This document shows, piece by piece, positions 20,251-26,995 of a DNA stretch of 27,003 nucleotides. Each line of letters starts with the position of its first letter. Positions within the stretch are counted from its first letter, which is position 1. The notes beneath the pieces are model-generated. The model had not been told where the DNA came from and ran no database searches. It saw only the letters and a program-made list of their open reading frames with translations. The position numbers and the translations under genes are program-made. Source of the DNA: MB1-2 sp046566065. GTDB lineage: Bacteria > Actinomycetota > CADDZG01 > WHSQ01. Location: NCBI GenBank assembly GCA_046566065.1, contig JBKHXK010000033.1, positions 1-27,003 of the forward strand, written 5' to 3'.

Positions 20251-21732
20251 TTAGTTGCAGGCGCTGTCGTCGTGCTTGCTGTGGCCCTTGCCCTTCGCCT
20301 TGGCATGCCCGGGTGGGCAACCGTCGTGGCCCTGGGGCTCGGGCTCGACCACCGGCTCTGGTGGGGGCTCGGGCTTTGGCTCGGGCTTTGGCTCGGGCTT
20401 GGGCTTTGGCTCGGGCTTGGGGGCCGGGCGAGCGGCTTCGGGGGCCTGCTGCGGCTCGGCCGGGGCTGCCTCCGCCGGTTCGGGGCGCTGCACCTGGAGG
20501 CCGAGCACACGGTCCTTCGGTGCGCTCTGCTTGACCGCCACGATCTGCCGCTCGACCTTGGCCGGACGCACGCTGACGGGCCGCGTGGCCGTGGTCTCCC
20601 GGGAGATGGGCGAGCTCTGAGAGGGCGCCTGCGCTACAGGTGCGGGCCGCGTGGGGAGGCTCGGAGTGAACACCGAGGCGCCCAGGACGACCGCGGCCCC
20701 CGCCGCGCCGACCGCGGGACTGAGGCTCCCGGCACCGAAGCGACGGAACCAAGCGAACAGCTCCCTAAGGAATCGGGTGGGACCGGCGAACGCGACCAGG
20801 AGCCCGGCGGCTACCGGGAGCCGGGTGGGGAGCGAGGCGATGAACGCCTCGACGACCTGAGGATCGAACTGCGTGCCGGCTGCGGCGCGGATCTCGTCCA
20901 CCGCTGCCTCGCGGCCGCATCCCGCTCGGTAGGGCCGCGTCGAGTTCAGCGCATCGTAGGCATCGGCCACCGCGATGATGCGGGCGAACAGAGGGATGTC
21001 GGTTCCAGCCAACCCGTCGGGGTAGCCGCTGCCGTCCCAGTGCTCGTGATGGTGGCGAACGGCCGAGATGACATCTGCGTTGCCGACGCTCGACACCATC
21101 CACGCTCCGACGGTGGCGTGCTCTTCGATCATCACGCGCTCTTCGATCGTGAGCGGGCCGTCCTTGCGCAGGATCTTGTCGGGGACGCGGATCTTGCCGA
21201 CGTCGTGCAAGGCCGCCGCTTTCCGGACGTCTTCGATGTCTGACGCGGACAGACCCATGGCAGCAGCGGTGCGGTAGGAATGCCGCTCGACGCGCCGAGA
21301 GTGTCCGTGGGTGTAGGGATCCTTGGCCTCGAGCGCGGCGGTCAGGTCTTTCAGGACCTGCAACTGCTCCTCGGCGGTAACGCGCGACCTCTCGACCGGT
21401 TGTCCGGTGGGATCGAGGCCGAGCAAGCGGGCGCCCTCGGCCAGTTGCTTCTCGGCTCGCAGACGTTGCATCCAGCGAGCGATCATGAGGTCACTGAAGC
21501 TGATGAAGGTCGAGTCGTCGCGACGCATCCAGATCGCCGTTCCCGCCACGATCACACCGAGCACGCTCAGCACCGCGACCGCAGCCACCGCGAGGGTCGG
21601 AGGGTTGGGCTCCATGAGGACCAGCAGCGCGACGACGATCGCGACCGGAAGGAGGACCACGGACGAGGTCGCGACCAAGGAGTGCCTCAGATAAGGCCGC
21701 ACGCTCGGGTAACCCGATGCTTCCTGCTGCAT
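20251..21732 (-). CDS. Membrane HD-GYP domain protein with Pro-rich tail
   Basis: The protein has 493 residues. Two membrane helices (~20-40, 44-68) precede a cytosolic HD-GYP domain: HGHSRRVERHSYRTA, ALHDVGK with His176-Asp177, EEHATVGAWM, HHHEHWDGSGYPDGLAG with GYP at 236-238, and VADAYDALNSTRPYR. Such domains hydrolyse cyclic di-GMP or related signals. A third membrane helix (~338-356) leads to a long tail rich in Pro, Ala and KPEP repeats (437-465) ending GHDGCPPGHAKAKGKGHSKH, with Cys472 and Cys492. The tail is probably outside the cell membrane. ATG 21732 is chosen; a longer frame starts only with TTG. The HD-GYP call is firm, the tail's role unknown. Confidence 0.92.
   Translation of the reverse strand: MQQEASGYPSVRPYLRHSLVATSSVVLLPVAIVVALLVLMEPNPPTLAVAAVAVLSVLGVIVAGTAIWMRRDDSTFISFSDLMIARWMQRLRAEKQLAEGARLLGLDPTGQPVERSRVTAEEQLQVLKDLTAALEAKDPYTHGHSRRVERHSYRTAAAMGLSASDIEDVRKAAALHDVGKIRVPDKILRKDGPLTIEERVMIEEHATVGAWMVSSVGNADVISAVRHHHEHWDGSGYPDGLAGTDIPLFARIIAVADAYDALNSTRPYRAGCGREAAVDEIRAAAGTQFDPQVVEAFIASLPTRLPVAAGLLVAFAGPTRFLRELFAWFRRFGAGSLSPAVGAAGAAVVLGASVFTPSLPTRPAPVAQAPSQSSPISRETTATRPVSVRPAKVERQIVAVKQSAPKDRVLGLQVQRPEPAEAAPAEPQQAPEAARPAPKPEPKPKPEPKPEPKPEPPPEPVVEPEPQGHDGCPPGHAKAKGKGHSKHDDSACN
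20369..20421 (-). repeat. Tandem 12-base-type repeat coding KPEP units
   Basis: Repeated GGGCTTTGGCTC-type units (plus-strand reading) with 6-base variants encode Lys-Pro-Glu-Pro runs in the HD-GYP protein tail. Likely prone to length change. Confidence 0.7.
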
Positions 21733-21846
21733 CCGCCTATGTCCCTCTCCGGTTACGGGGTGCGTCGGACTGACTACCGTAAGTGACCTACTTTGACGAA
21801 CCCAGGGCAAATCCTCCCATGCCGGCGGGAAAAGTGGTACCGGGAT

Positions 21847-22476
21847 TCAGGCGCCGAGGCGGCGGCGGCCCTCCAGGGCTCTTCCGAGGGTGACCTCGTC
21901 GGCGAACTCGAGGTCTCCGCCGATCGGCAGGCCGCTCGCCAGCCTCGTCACCCGGACCTCCAGGGGGGCGAGCAGGCGGACCAGCTCCATGGCGGTGGCT
22001 TCGCCCTCGACGTTGGGGTTGGTGGCGATGATGACCTCCTCCACCGGCCCCGAGGCCGCGGGGGCCGGCACCGGCGCGTGACCGCGGAGGCGATCGATCA
22101 GCTCGGAGATCCTGAGGTCCTCCACCCGCACTCCCTCCAGGGGACTGACCGCTCCCTGGAGCACGTGATAGAGCCCTCTGTACTCGCGGGTCCGCTCGAT
22201 CGCGACGATGTCCGGAGCTTCCTGAACGACACAGATCACGCTGGGATCGCGCCGAGGATCCGAGCAGTAGCCGCACAGCTCCGCATCCGAGAAGTTGAAG
22301 CAGACGCGGCAGAGCATCACCTTGTCCTTGGCCTCTGCGATCGAGCGCGCCAGACGGTGGGCGTCTTCGGGCGTCGCTCTGAGCAGGTGGATGGCGACCC
22401 GCTGCGCGCTCTTGGGGCCGATCCCCGGAAGACGGGATAGCTCGTCGATGAGGTCCTGGATCGGGCCGGCGAACAC
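21847..22476 (-). CDS. recR: Recombination mediator protein RecR
   Basis: The protein has 209 residues, normal for the family. N-terminal helix-hairpin-helix (LSRLPGIGPKSAQRVAIHLL), a C4 zinc finger with Cys56, 59, 68 and 71 (CRVCFNFSDAELCGYC), then a Toprim domain (SVICVVQEAPDIVAIERTREY; IIATNPNVEGEATAMEL). RecR loads RecA with RecO/RecF during gap repair. GTG 22476 follows the ybaB stop by 16 bases without a strong Shine-Dalgarno sequence. It is the last gene of dnaX-ybaB-recR. Confidence 0.97.
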   Translation of the reverse strand: MFAGPIQDLIDELSRLPGIGPKSAQRVAIHLLRATPEDAHRLARSIAEAKDKVMLCRVCFNFSDAELCGYCSDPRRDPSVICVVQEAPDIVAIERTREYRGLYHVLQGAVSPLEGVRVEDLRISELIDRLRGHAPVPAPAASGPVEEVIIATNPNVEGEATAMELVRLLAPLEVRVTRLASGLPIGGDLEFADEVTLGRALEGRRRLGA

Positions 22477-22492
22477 CTGGAGTCAGGCTCTT

Positions 22493-22825
22493 CTAACCTA
22501 GGCCGGGCAGTCCCAGACCGCCCATGCCCCCGGCCAAGGGACCCATCGCTTCTGCCTGCACCTCACGGCCCTTGGTCAGAGCGTCGTTGACGGCGGCCGT
22601 GATCGTGTCGCCGAGCATCTCGACGTCGTCGGCTTCGAAGTCGGAGAGGAACTCGGGATCGAGAGTGACGGCCAGGATGTGGCCGTCCGCCGTAGCGCGG
22701 ACCTTTACGGCACCGCCACCGGCCGAGCCCTCGACCTCCTTCTCCGCGAGCTCCGCCTGGGCCTGCTGCATCTGCGCGGCCATCTTCTGCGCTTCCTTCA
22801 TCATGCGTTGCAGGTCTTTGCTCAT
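22493..22825 (-). CDS. YbaB/EbfC family nucleoid-associated protein
   Basis: The protein has 110 residues. The N-terminal helix MSKDLQRMMKEAQKMAAQMQ and the core VEGSAGGGAVKVRATADGHI followed by DPEFL match the family; the C-terminus is Gly-rich (GGMGGLGLPGLG). These dimers bind DNA and are encoded between dnaX and recR in many bacteria, as here. ATG 22825 overlaps the dnaX stop in ATGA, and GGGGAG lies four bases upstream. Confidence 0.96.
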   Translation of the reverse strand: MSKDLQRMMKEAQKMAAQMQQAQAELAEKEVEGSAGGGAVKVRATADGHILAVTLDPEFLSDFEADDVEMLGDTITAAVNDALTKGREVQAEAMGPLAGGMGGLGLPGLG

Positions 22826-24615
22826 CCGGCTCCCCTCTCCTCGACGACCTCGGCCCCGAGACCTTTCTTCACGAGCTCGAGGGGGTCATGGTCGGTGCCC
22901 TCTACGGGCTCTGCCTCTGCGTACTCGGCGATCGTCTCGGTTTCCTCTCGCTGCTCTTGCACCTCGACCGGTTGAGCGTCCTTGCCGCGCTGGACGAAAC
23001 GGAGCTGGGGTTTGACACCCAAGACCGCGTGTACCGCGCCGGCTAGGACCTCTTTGTTCTTGAGCTCGCTCATCGCCTGCGCGTGGAAATCGGACTGCAC
23101 CTCGACGAGGAGCTCGTCCCCTTGCATCGAGACCGGGCGCGAGGAGTGCAGAAAGGCGCCGATCCGCTTCGACACGTTGCTGGTCTCCTTCAAGGCCGCG
23201 GGCCAGGCGTCTCTGACGTGGCCGAAGCCGACCGCTCCCGCCGGCACATCGACGGGCGGAGGCTGCTCCGGGGCCACCGCTGGCTCGTCCACCGCCTCCG
23301 CAGGGGCGGCGGGAACGGCCTTTGGGGTCGCCTTGGCGGCCTTCTTGGGCGTCGTGTGGGCGGGCTGACTCTTGGGCGCGGTCTCAGCGGGCTGCTGCGC
23401 GGGCGGCGGGGAGGCAGGAGCCTGGACCGGGGTCGGGGCTGGCGACACTGGAGCGGGTGCACCTTCAGCGATCCCGATGCGGCGCTCCAACCGCTCGATC
23501 CGGCCGAGCAGTCCGGTCGCGGACGGATCGGTGTCGGGGGCCGCGGAGCGAACGAGCGCTACCTCGAGCAACAGCCGGTGGTTGGGGGCGTTCCGCATCT
23601 CGATGATGGCCTTGCCGAGCAGGTCCAGGGTCCGCAGCAGGCTCGCTCCCGACAGGGTGTCGGCCTGCGAGAGGAGCCGGGGGCGGTCCTCGATCGGAAC
23701 ATCGAGCAGGCCCTCGGCGTCAGGCGCCGACTTGAGCAACAACAGAGAGCGGGTGTGCTCGAGAGCATCGAAAGCGAGCTGGCGCAGATCGCGACCTTGA
23801 GCGACGAAGGTCTGGATCGAGCGGAACACGGCCCCGACATCGCCGGCGGCGATCGCATCGAAGATCTCGAAGAACGAATCCTCGGCCCTCTTGCCCAGCA
23901 ACTCCTCGACGTCGGTGACGCTTATCCGGCCTCCGAAGCTGGCCAGCTGGTCGAGAGCCGAGAGGGCATCGCGCGCGCTGCCTTCGGCGTGACGAGCGAT
24001 GAAGCCAAGGGCGTCCTGATCGATCTCGATCTCTTCCAGCTTGGCGATGTTGGCGAGGTGTTGCTCGAGGATCTCGGCGGTGATGCGACGGAAGTCGAAG
24101 CGCTGGGTGCGCGAGATGATCGTCGGTAGCACCTTGTGCGCTTCGGTCGTAGCGAGCACGAACACCACGTGCTCCGGCGGCTCCTCGAGCGTCTTCAGCA
24201 GTGCGTTGAACGACTGCGTGGTCAGCATGTGGACCTCGTCGATGACGTAGACCTTCTTCCGTCCACCGGCCGTCGCGAGCGGGACCCCGGACAGGATCTC
24301 GCGGGTGTCGTCCACCCCGGAGTGCGAGGCCGCGTCCATCTCGAAGACGTCCAGGGACGAGCCCTCCGTCACCGCGACGCACGAGGCACAGACCCCGCAC
24401 GGCTCGGAGGTTGGGCCCTTCTCGCAATTCAGGGCCTTGGCGAGGATGCGAGCGGTGCTGGTCTTGCCCGTGCCGCGCGGGCCCGTGAACAGATAAGCGT
24501 GCGAGATGCGGTTGTTGTTCACCTCGTTGGCGAGCGTCGAAGAGACGTGCTCCTGCCCGAGGATCTCGGCGAAGGTCTGGGGCCGGTACTTGCGGTACAG
24601 GGAGAGGTAAGCCAT
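22822..24615 (-). CDS. dnaX: DNA polymerase III gamma/tau subunit
   Basis: The protein has 597 residues. Clamp-loader ATPase: GPRGTGKT (45-52), zinc-binding Cys64, 73, 76, 79, DEVH (126-129), sensor region SRTQRFDFRRI (168-178). A Pro/Ala-rich linker (~385-460) joins the C-terminal domain (WPAALKETSNVSKRIGAFLH, LLVEVQSDFHAQAM). It loads the sliding clamp during replication. ATG 24615 is chosen because homology starts MAYLSLYRKYRPQTF and TAGGAT lies seven bases upstream. No A-rich slippery heptamer of the E. coli type is seen, so a separate short gamma product is unlikely. Confidence 0.97.
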   Translation of the reverse strand: MAYLSLYRKYRPQTFAEILGQEHVSSTLANEVNNNRISHAYLFTGPRGTGKTSTARILAKALNCEKGPTSEPCGVCASCVAVTEGSSLDVFEMDAASHSGVDDTREILSGVPLATAGGRKKVYVIDEVHMLTTQSFNALLKTLEEPPEHVVFVLATTEAHKVLPTIISRTQRFDFRRITAEILEQHLANIAKLEEIEIDQDALGFIARHAEGSARDALSALDQLASFGGRISVTDVEELLGKRAEDSFFEIFDAIAAGDVGAVFRSIQTFVAQGRDLRQLAFDALEHTRSLLLLKSAPDAEGLLDVPIEDRPRLLSQADTLSGASLLRTLDLLGKAIIEMRNAPNHRLLLEVALVRSAAPDTDPSATGLLGRIERLERRIGIAEGAPAPVSPAPTPVQAPASPPPAQQPAETAPKSQPAHTTPKKAAKATPKAVPAAPAEAVDEPAVAPEQPPPVDVPAGAVGFGHVRDAWPAALKETSNVSKRIGAFLHSSRPVSMQGDELLVEVQSDFHAQAMSELKNKEVLAGAVHAVLGVKPQLRFVQRGKDAQPVEVQEQREETETIAEYAEAEPVEGTDHDPLELVKKGLGAEVVEERGAG

Positions 24616-24622
24616 CGAGGGC

Positions 24623-24628
24623 ATCCTA
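24623..24628 (-). promoter_or_regulatory. Candidate -10 box for leaderless dnaX mRNA
   Basis: TAGGAT on the minus strand ends seven bases before ATG 24615, with no Shine-Dalgarno sequence. The 53-base repeat R4 lies about 20 bases further upstream. Confidence 0.5.
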
Positions 24629-24647
24629 GTTGGGCCCCCTGTCACCA

Positions 24648-24700
24648 CCGTTCTGGGTTAACTGGAGCACGTCTGGGCGTGCTTTTTCGACATCAAAAAA
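24648..24700 (+). repeat. 53-base dispersed structured repeat, copy R4 (inverted orientation)
   Basis: R4 is in the opposite orientation to the other four. On the plus strand it reads CCGTTCTGGGTTAACTGG, a stem AGCACG/CGTGCT, then TTTTT. The distal outer arm has decayed to a run of A (T on the minus strand), so the outer stem is mostly lost. It lies 33 bases upstream of the dnaX start and between the SRP RNA and dnaX. As a terminator it would stop plus-strand transcription leaving the dnaX promoter region. Confidence 0.88.
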
Positions 24701-24756
24701 GCCGTGCCCCCACCTTTGACCGTCGAACGGCCGTCGCTATCCCCGGCAGCTGGCTC

Positions 24757-24857
24757 CGGCCCGGCACTCCCGCGGCACTCCCGGGACACCGCTTACGGCT
24801 GCTCCCTTCCGGGCCTGACCGGGTTCACGGCTCCGGGTCGCGCGGGACCCGACCATC
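24757..24857 (-). ncRNA. ffs: Signal recognition particle RNA (4.5S, small bacterial type)
   Basis: The minus strand contains the diagnostic domain IV sequence GGTCAGGCCCGGAAGGGAGC followed by AGCC, with the GGAA tetraloop at 24807-24810. The flanking arms pair (CCCGCG with CGCGGG; CCCGG with CCGGG). The RNA binds Ffh to target membrane proteins. Ends are estimated from the hairpin and a family length of about 100 bases. It lies between tRNA-Ser(GGA) and dnaX, a common bacterial order. The 183 bases between it and that tRNA hold only short palindromes. Confidence 0.88.
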
Positions 24858-25040
24858 AACACTGCTCACCGGGGGCTGCCCGGTCGCACAACGGCCGTGG
24901 GTGGTTGATCAGCCCGGCGTATCGGGGATTTCCGGTACAGGGGACCCCTAGCCCCCCGCCTAGCACGGCCACTTCCAGAGTAATCGGCCGCGCTCTAAAG
25001 CGGAACAGGCAGGCGGGCCCGGTCGTTACCCCGAGGCGGT

Positions 25041-25128
25041 TGGCGGAGACGAAGGGATTTGAACCCTTGGATCCTCTCGGATCACACGATTTCCAGTCGT
25101 GCCGTTTCGGCCGCTCACGCACGTCTCC
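25041..25128 (-). tRNA. tRNA-Ser (anticodon GGA)
   Basis: An 88-base class II cloverleaf with a long variable arm. Acceptor GGAGACG/CGTCTCC, discriminator G and encoded CCA. The anticodon stem CACGA/TCGTG encloses CTGGAAA, giving GGA for UCC and UCU codons. Confidence 0.96.
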
Positions 25129-25195
25129 GTGGGGGATTCTAAGAGGCCGGATGTGAACCCTTCCCAATCCGACTGAGCTGTCGCATGATCGCGAT

Positions 25196-25573
25196 ATGGG
25201 CTGGATCATCGTGTTCGCCGCCATAGCCATCGTGTCGGGGTTCACGATCGCAGGCATGTTCCTCCTGTTCCTTTCTGTGGGCACGGGTTTCAGCGAGGTT
25301 GGAGAGGGATGGTTCCTGTTACTCGGGAGCCTCTGTTCCCTCGGGGTCTTCGCCTGGCAGATGAGCATCCGGGAACGGTTCCGACACATGGGTGCCTGGC
25401 GGGCCAAGTTGCAGGCCGAGAGGAAGCGCCGAGAAGATCCCTTCTACGAACCGTCCCCGTTCTTCCCCTGGCGGCAAGGCAAGAGAAAGCCGGTCATCGA
25501 CCCGGCCTGGGGCGTGACGTCGGACCGGAACGATGACTCGGCCCCCGAGCAGGGGCCGCCGCGGGCGTTCTGA
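25196..25573 (+). CDS. Small membrane protein, hypothetical
   Basis: The protein has 125 residues with two membrane helices (~4-29 and ~38-56) and a basic cytosolic tail (RERFRHMGAWRAKLQAERKR). No family recognised. ATG 25196 has CATGAT six bases upstream and a TTCCCA 17 bases before that, a possible leaderless promoter. The stop TGA (25571-25573) lies inside repeat R5, so the last residues and the stop come from the repeat. The topology supports a real gene, but homologues were not checked. Confidence 0.62.
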   Translation: MGWIIVFAAIAIVSGFTIAGMFLLFLSVGTGFSEVGEGWFLLLGSLCSLGVFAWQMSIRERFRHMGAWRAKLQAERKRREDPFYEPSPFFPWRQGKRKPVIDPAWGVTSDRNDDSAPEQGPPRAF

Positions 25574-25618
25574 CGTTCGAAAAGCACGCGTGGACGTGCA
25601 CCAGTTAACCCAGAACGG
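25566..25618 (-). repeat. 53-base dispersed structured repeat, copy R5 (abuts tRNA-Ser)
   Basis: R5 ends at 25618 and the encoded CCA of tRNA-Ser(CGA) begins at 25619 on the minus strand. Read from the tRNA, the sequence goes CCGTTCTGGGTTAACTGG, stem GCACG/CGTGC, TTTT, which fits a tRNA terminator. The far end provides the stop codon of the opposing ORF. The full outer inverted repeat is intact. Confidence 0.9.
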
Positions 25619-25709
25619 TGGCGGTGGGGGTGGGATTTGAACCCACGGTGGGCTTGCACCCACACTCGCTTTCGAGGCGAGCCCGTTATGGCCGCTTCGG
25701 TACCCCACC
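25619..25709 (-). tRNA. tRNA-Ser (anticodon CGA)
   Basis: A 91-base class II cloverleaf. Acceptor GGTGGGG/CCCCACC, discriminator G and encoded CCA. The anticodon stem CTCGC/GCGAG encloses CTCGAAA, giving CGA for UCG codons. It is not tRNA-Sec, which would have anticodon TCA. The repeat R5 starts at the next base. Confidence 0.96.
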
Positions 25710-25750
25710 AAGCGGTGCAGCCACCGAGTATAGGAAGAGGGCCGCGGGGT

Positions 25751-26263
25751 CTAGCTCCGGCGCTCCTGGAAGAAGCCTTGGAGGACTTCCGCACACTCCT
25801 CCTGCAACACCCCCGTCGTGACCTCGATCGCGTGGTTGAGCCGGGGGTCCTGGACGATGTTGTAGAGCGAGTAGGCCGCACCGGCCCTCAGATCCTGAGG
25901 ACCGTAGACGAGCCTTGAGACACGTGCCAACACGAGGGCCCCGGCGCACATCGCGCAGGGCTCGAGGGTCACGAACATGGTGGTTCCGGATAGCCGCCAC
26001 TCACCGATCGCCTCGGACGCCGCTCGCAACGCGAGGACCTCCGCATGAGCGGTCGGGTCCTGACGCAGCTCGCGTTCGTTGCGCGCTCGCGCGAGAACCT
26101 CTCCGTCTTTGACGATGACCGCTCCGATCGGAACGTCTCCGTGAGCCAGGGCCGAGCGCGCCTCTTGGAGCGCAAGACCCATGTAGTACCCGTCGTCGCT
26201 CAGGTGGATCCCCGGCGCGCTTTCAGCTTGGCCGACGCCTGCTGGTACTTCTGCTTCGTCCAT
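25751..26263 (-). CDS. tadA: tRNA-specific adenosine deaminase
   Basis: TadA converts A34 to inosine in tRNA-Arg(ACG). The 170-residue protein has the zinc-site motifs His73-Ala-Glu75 (TAHAEVLAL) and Pro102-Cys103-Ala-Met-Cys106, and the opening GYYMGLALQEARSALAHGDV followed by PIGAVIV. ATG 26263 is chosen because AAGGA lies nine bases upstream and because the residues before YYMGLAL correspond to the family N-terminus; this start overlaps the upstream gene by 64 bases. ATG 26182 would avoid overlap but cut the first helix. Its substrate tRNA-Arg(ACG) is encoded about 660 bases upstream on the same strand. Confidence 0.95.
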   Translation of the reverse strand: MDEAEVPAGVGQAESAPGIHLSDDGYYMGLALQEARSALAHGDVPIGAVIVKDGEVLARARNERELRQDPTAHAEVLALRAASEAIGEWRLSGTTMFVTLEPCAMCAGALVLARVSRLVYGPQDLRAGAAYSLYNIVQDPRLNHAIEVTTGVLQEECAEVLQGFFQERRS

Positions 26264-26880
26264 GCAAGTGCGTCCTTGGCGAGGTCGTACTCGCTCGCCA
26301 AGATGGCCAGACCGGCGATCGTGACGATGAACGACCAGGGGCCGGGGAGCGGGATGATCAGGATCGCTCCCACGATCAACGTGAGACCGAGCAAGGTAAC
26401 GATTATGCGGCGGGCCTGATCTCCGATCGTCATCGGATGCAGGGTGACCTCCGGAGATGCGGTCGGCTCGAAGAGACCTATGTGGTCGCCGCCGGTGATC
26501 TCGCTCTGTGGTTCCGGAGCATGCTCGGCGAAGAGCTTGACGAAGGTTCCGACGGCCTCTGCCATGGCGGGGGTGGTGGCTCGAAGCTGCACGAAGCAGC
26601 GGCTGTCCCCGGCTTCGATGCCCAGGATCGGGCCGCCTTTGGCGTCGGAGACCACGCCCCAGCTCGTGATCGAAGCCCAACTGAAGTCTCCGGGGGCATC
26701 TTCGCCGCGGCCGGCCCAGTGGATGATGCAGCGCTGGGGCGTCAGGTAGACGAAACCCTCGCGCCTTCCGTTCACCTGCTTGGCCCTGGTCCAGTGAAGG
26801 ACGGTCTCGCCGTCGGCGAGATAGGGCTCGGCGCCCTGAAGGATGACCTTCTCTCGTTGCTCGGCGATGCGTCTGAGCAC
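26200..26880 (-). CDS. PGPGW-motif membrane protein with N-terminal PH/GRAM-like region
   Basis: The protein has 226 residues. Residues ~20-120 (ADGETVLHWTRAKQVNGRRE, VYLTPQRCIIHWAG, WASITSWGVV) look like a bacterial PH or GRAM-like domain. The C-terminal part has two membrane helices around the PLPGPW motif (177-182), typical of the PGPGW putative transmembrane family, followed by ILASEYDLAKDALAWTKQKY. Function unknown. GTG 26880 has GGAGG at 11-base spacing. It lies between tRNA-Arg and tadA on one strand, and its 3' end overlaps tadA. Confidence 0.82.
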   Translation of the reverse strand: MLRRIAEQREKVILQGAEPYLADGETVLHWTRAKQVNGRREGFVYLTPQRCIIHWAGRGEDAPGDFSWASITSWGVVSDAKGGPILGIEAGDSRCFVQLRATTPAMAEAVGTFVKLFAEHAPEPQSEITGGDHIGLFEPTASPEVTLHPMTIGDQARRIIVTLLGLTLIVGAILIIPLPGPWSFIVTIAGLAILASEYDLAKDALAWTKQKYQQASAKLKARRGST

Positions 26881-26921
26881 TGCTAAGGAGACCTCCAGAT
26901 GCGTCGTCGAGGCTTTCTGCG

Positions 26922-26995
26922 TACGCCCGGAGGGATTCGAACCCCCGACCTTCCGGTCCGTAGCCGGACGCTCTAATCCACTGAGCTACGGGCGC
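26922..26995 (-). tRNA. tRNA-Arg (anticodon ACG)
   Basis: A 74-base cloverleaf to the discriminator. Acceptor GCGCCCG/CGGGCGT (one G-U pair), anticodon stem TCCGG/CCGGA around CTACGGA, giving ACG for CGU and, after A34-to-inosine editing by TadA, CGC and CGA codons. Unlike the other three tRNAs here, CCA is not encoded (ACGC follows). Confidence 0.96.

Noticed and set aside
21733..21810. Longer HD-GYP protein starting at TTG 21810
   Set aside because: The extra 26 residues show no family features and the start is a rare TTG; ATG 21732 fits the membrane topology better.
22822..24615. Programmed frameshift in dnaX giving a short gamma subunit
   Set aside because: No A-rich slippery heptamer is visible before the Pro/Ala linker.
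521..25618. CRISPR array
   Set aside because: The repeats are kilobases apart, in both orientations, without regular spacers and without cas genes.
25619..25709. tRNA-Sec, suggested by the nearby long-arm tRNA and the selB fragment
   Set aside because: The anticodon is CGA and the acceptor arm is 7 bp, so it is a serine tRNA.
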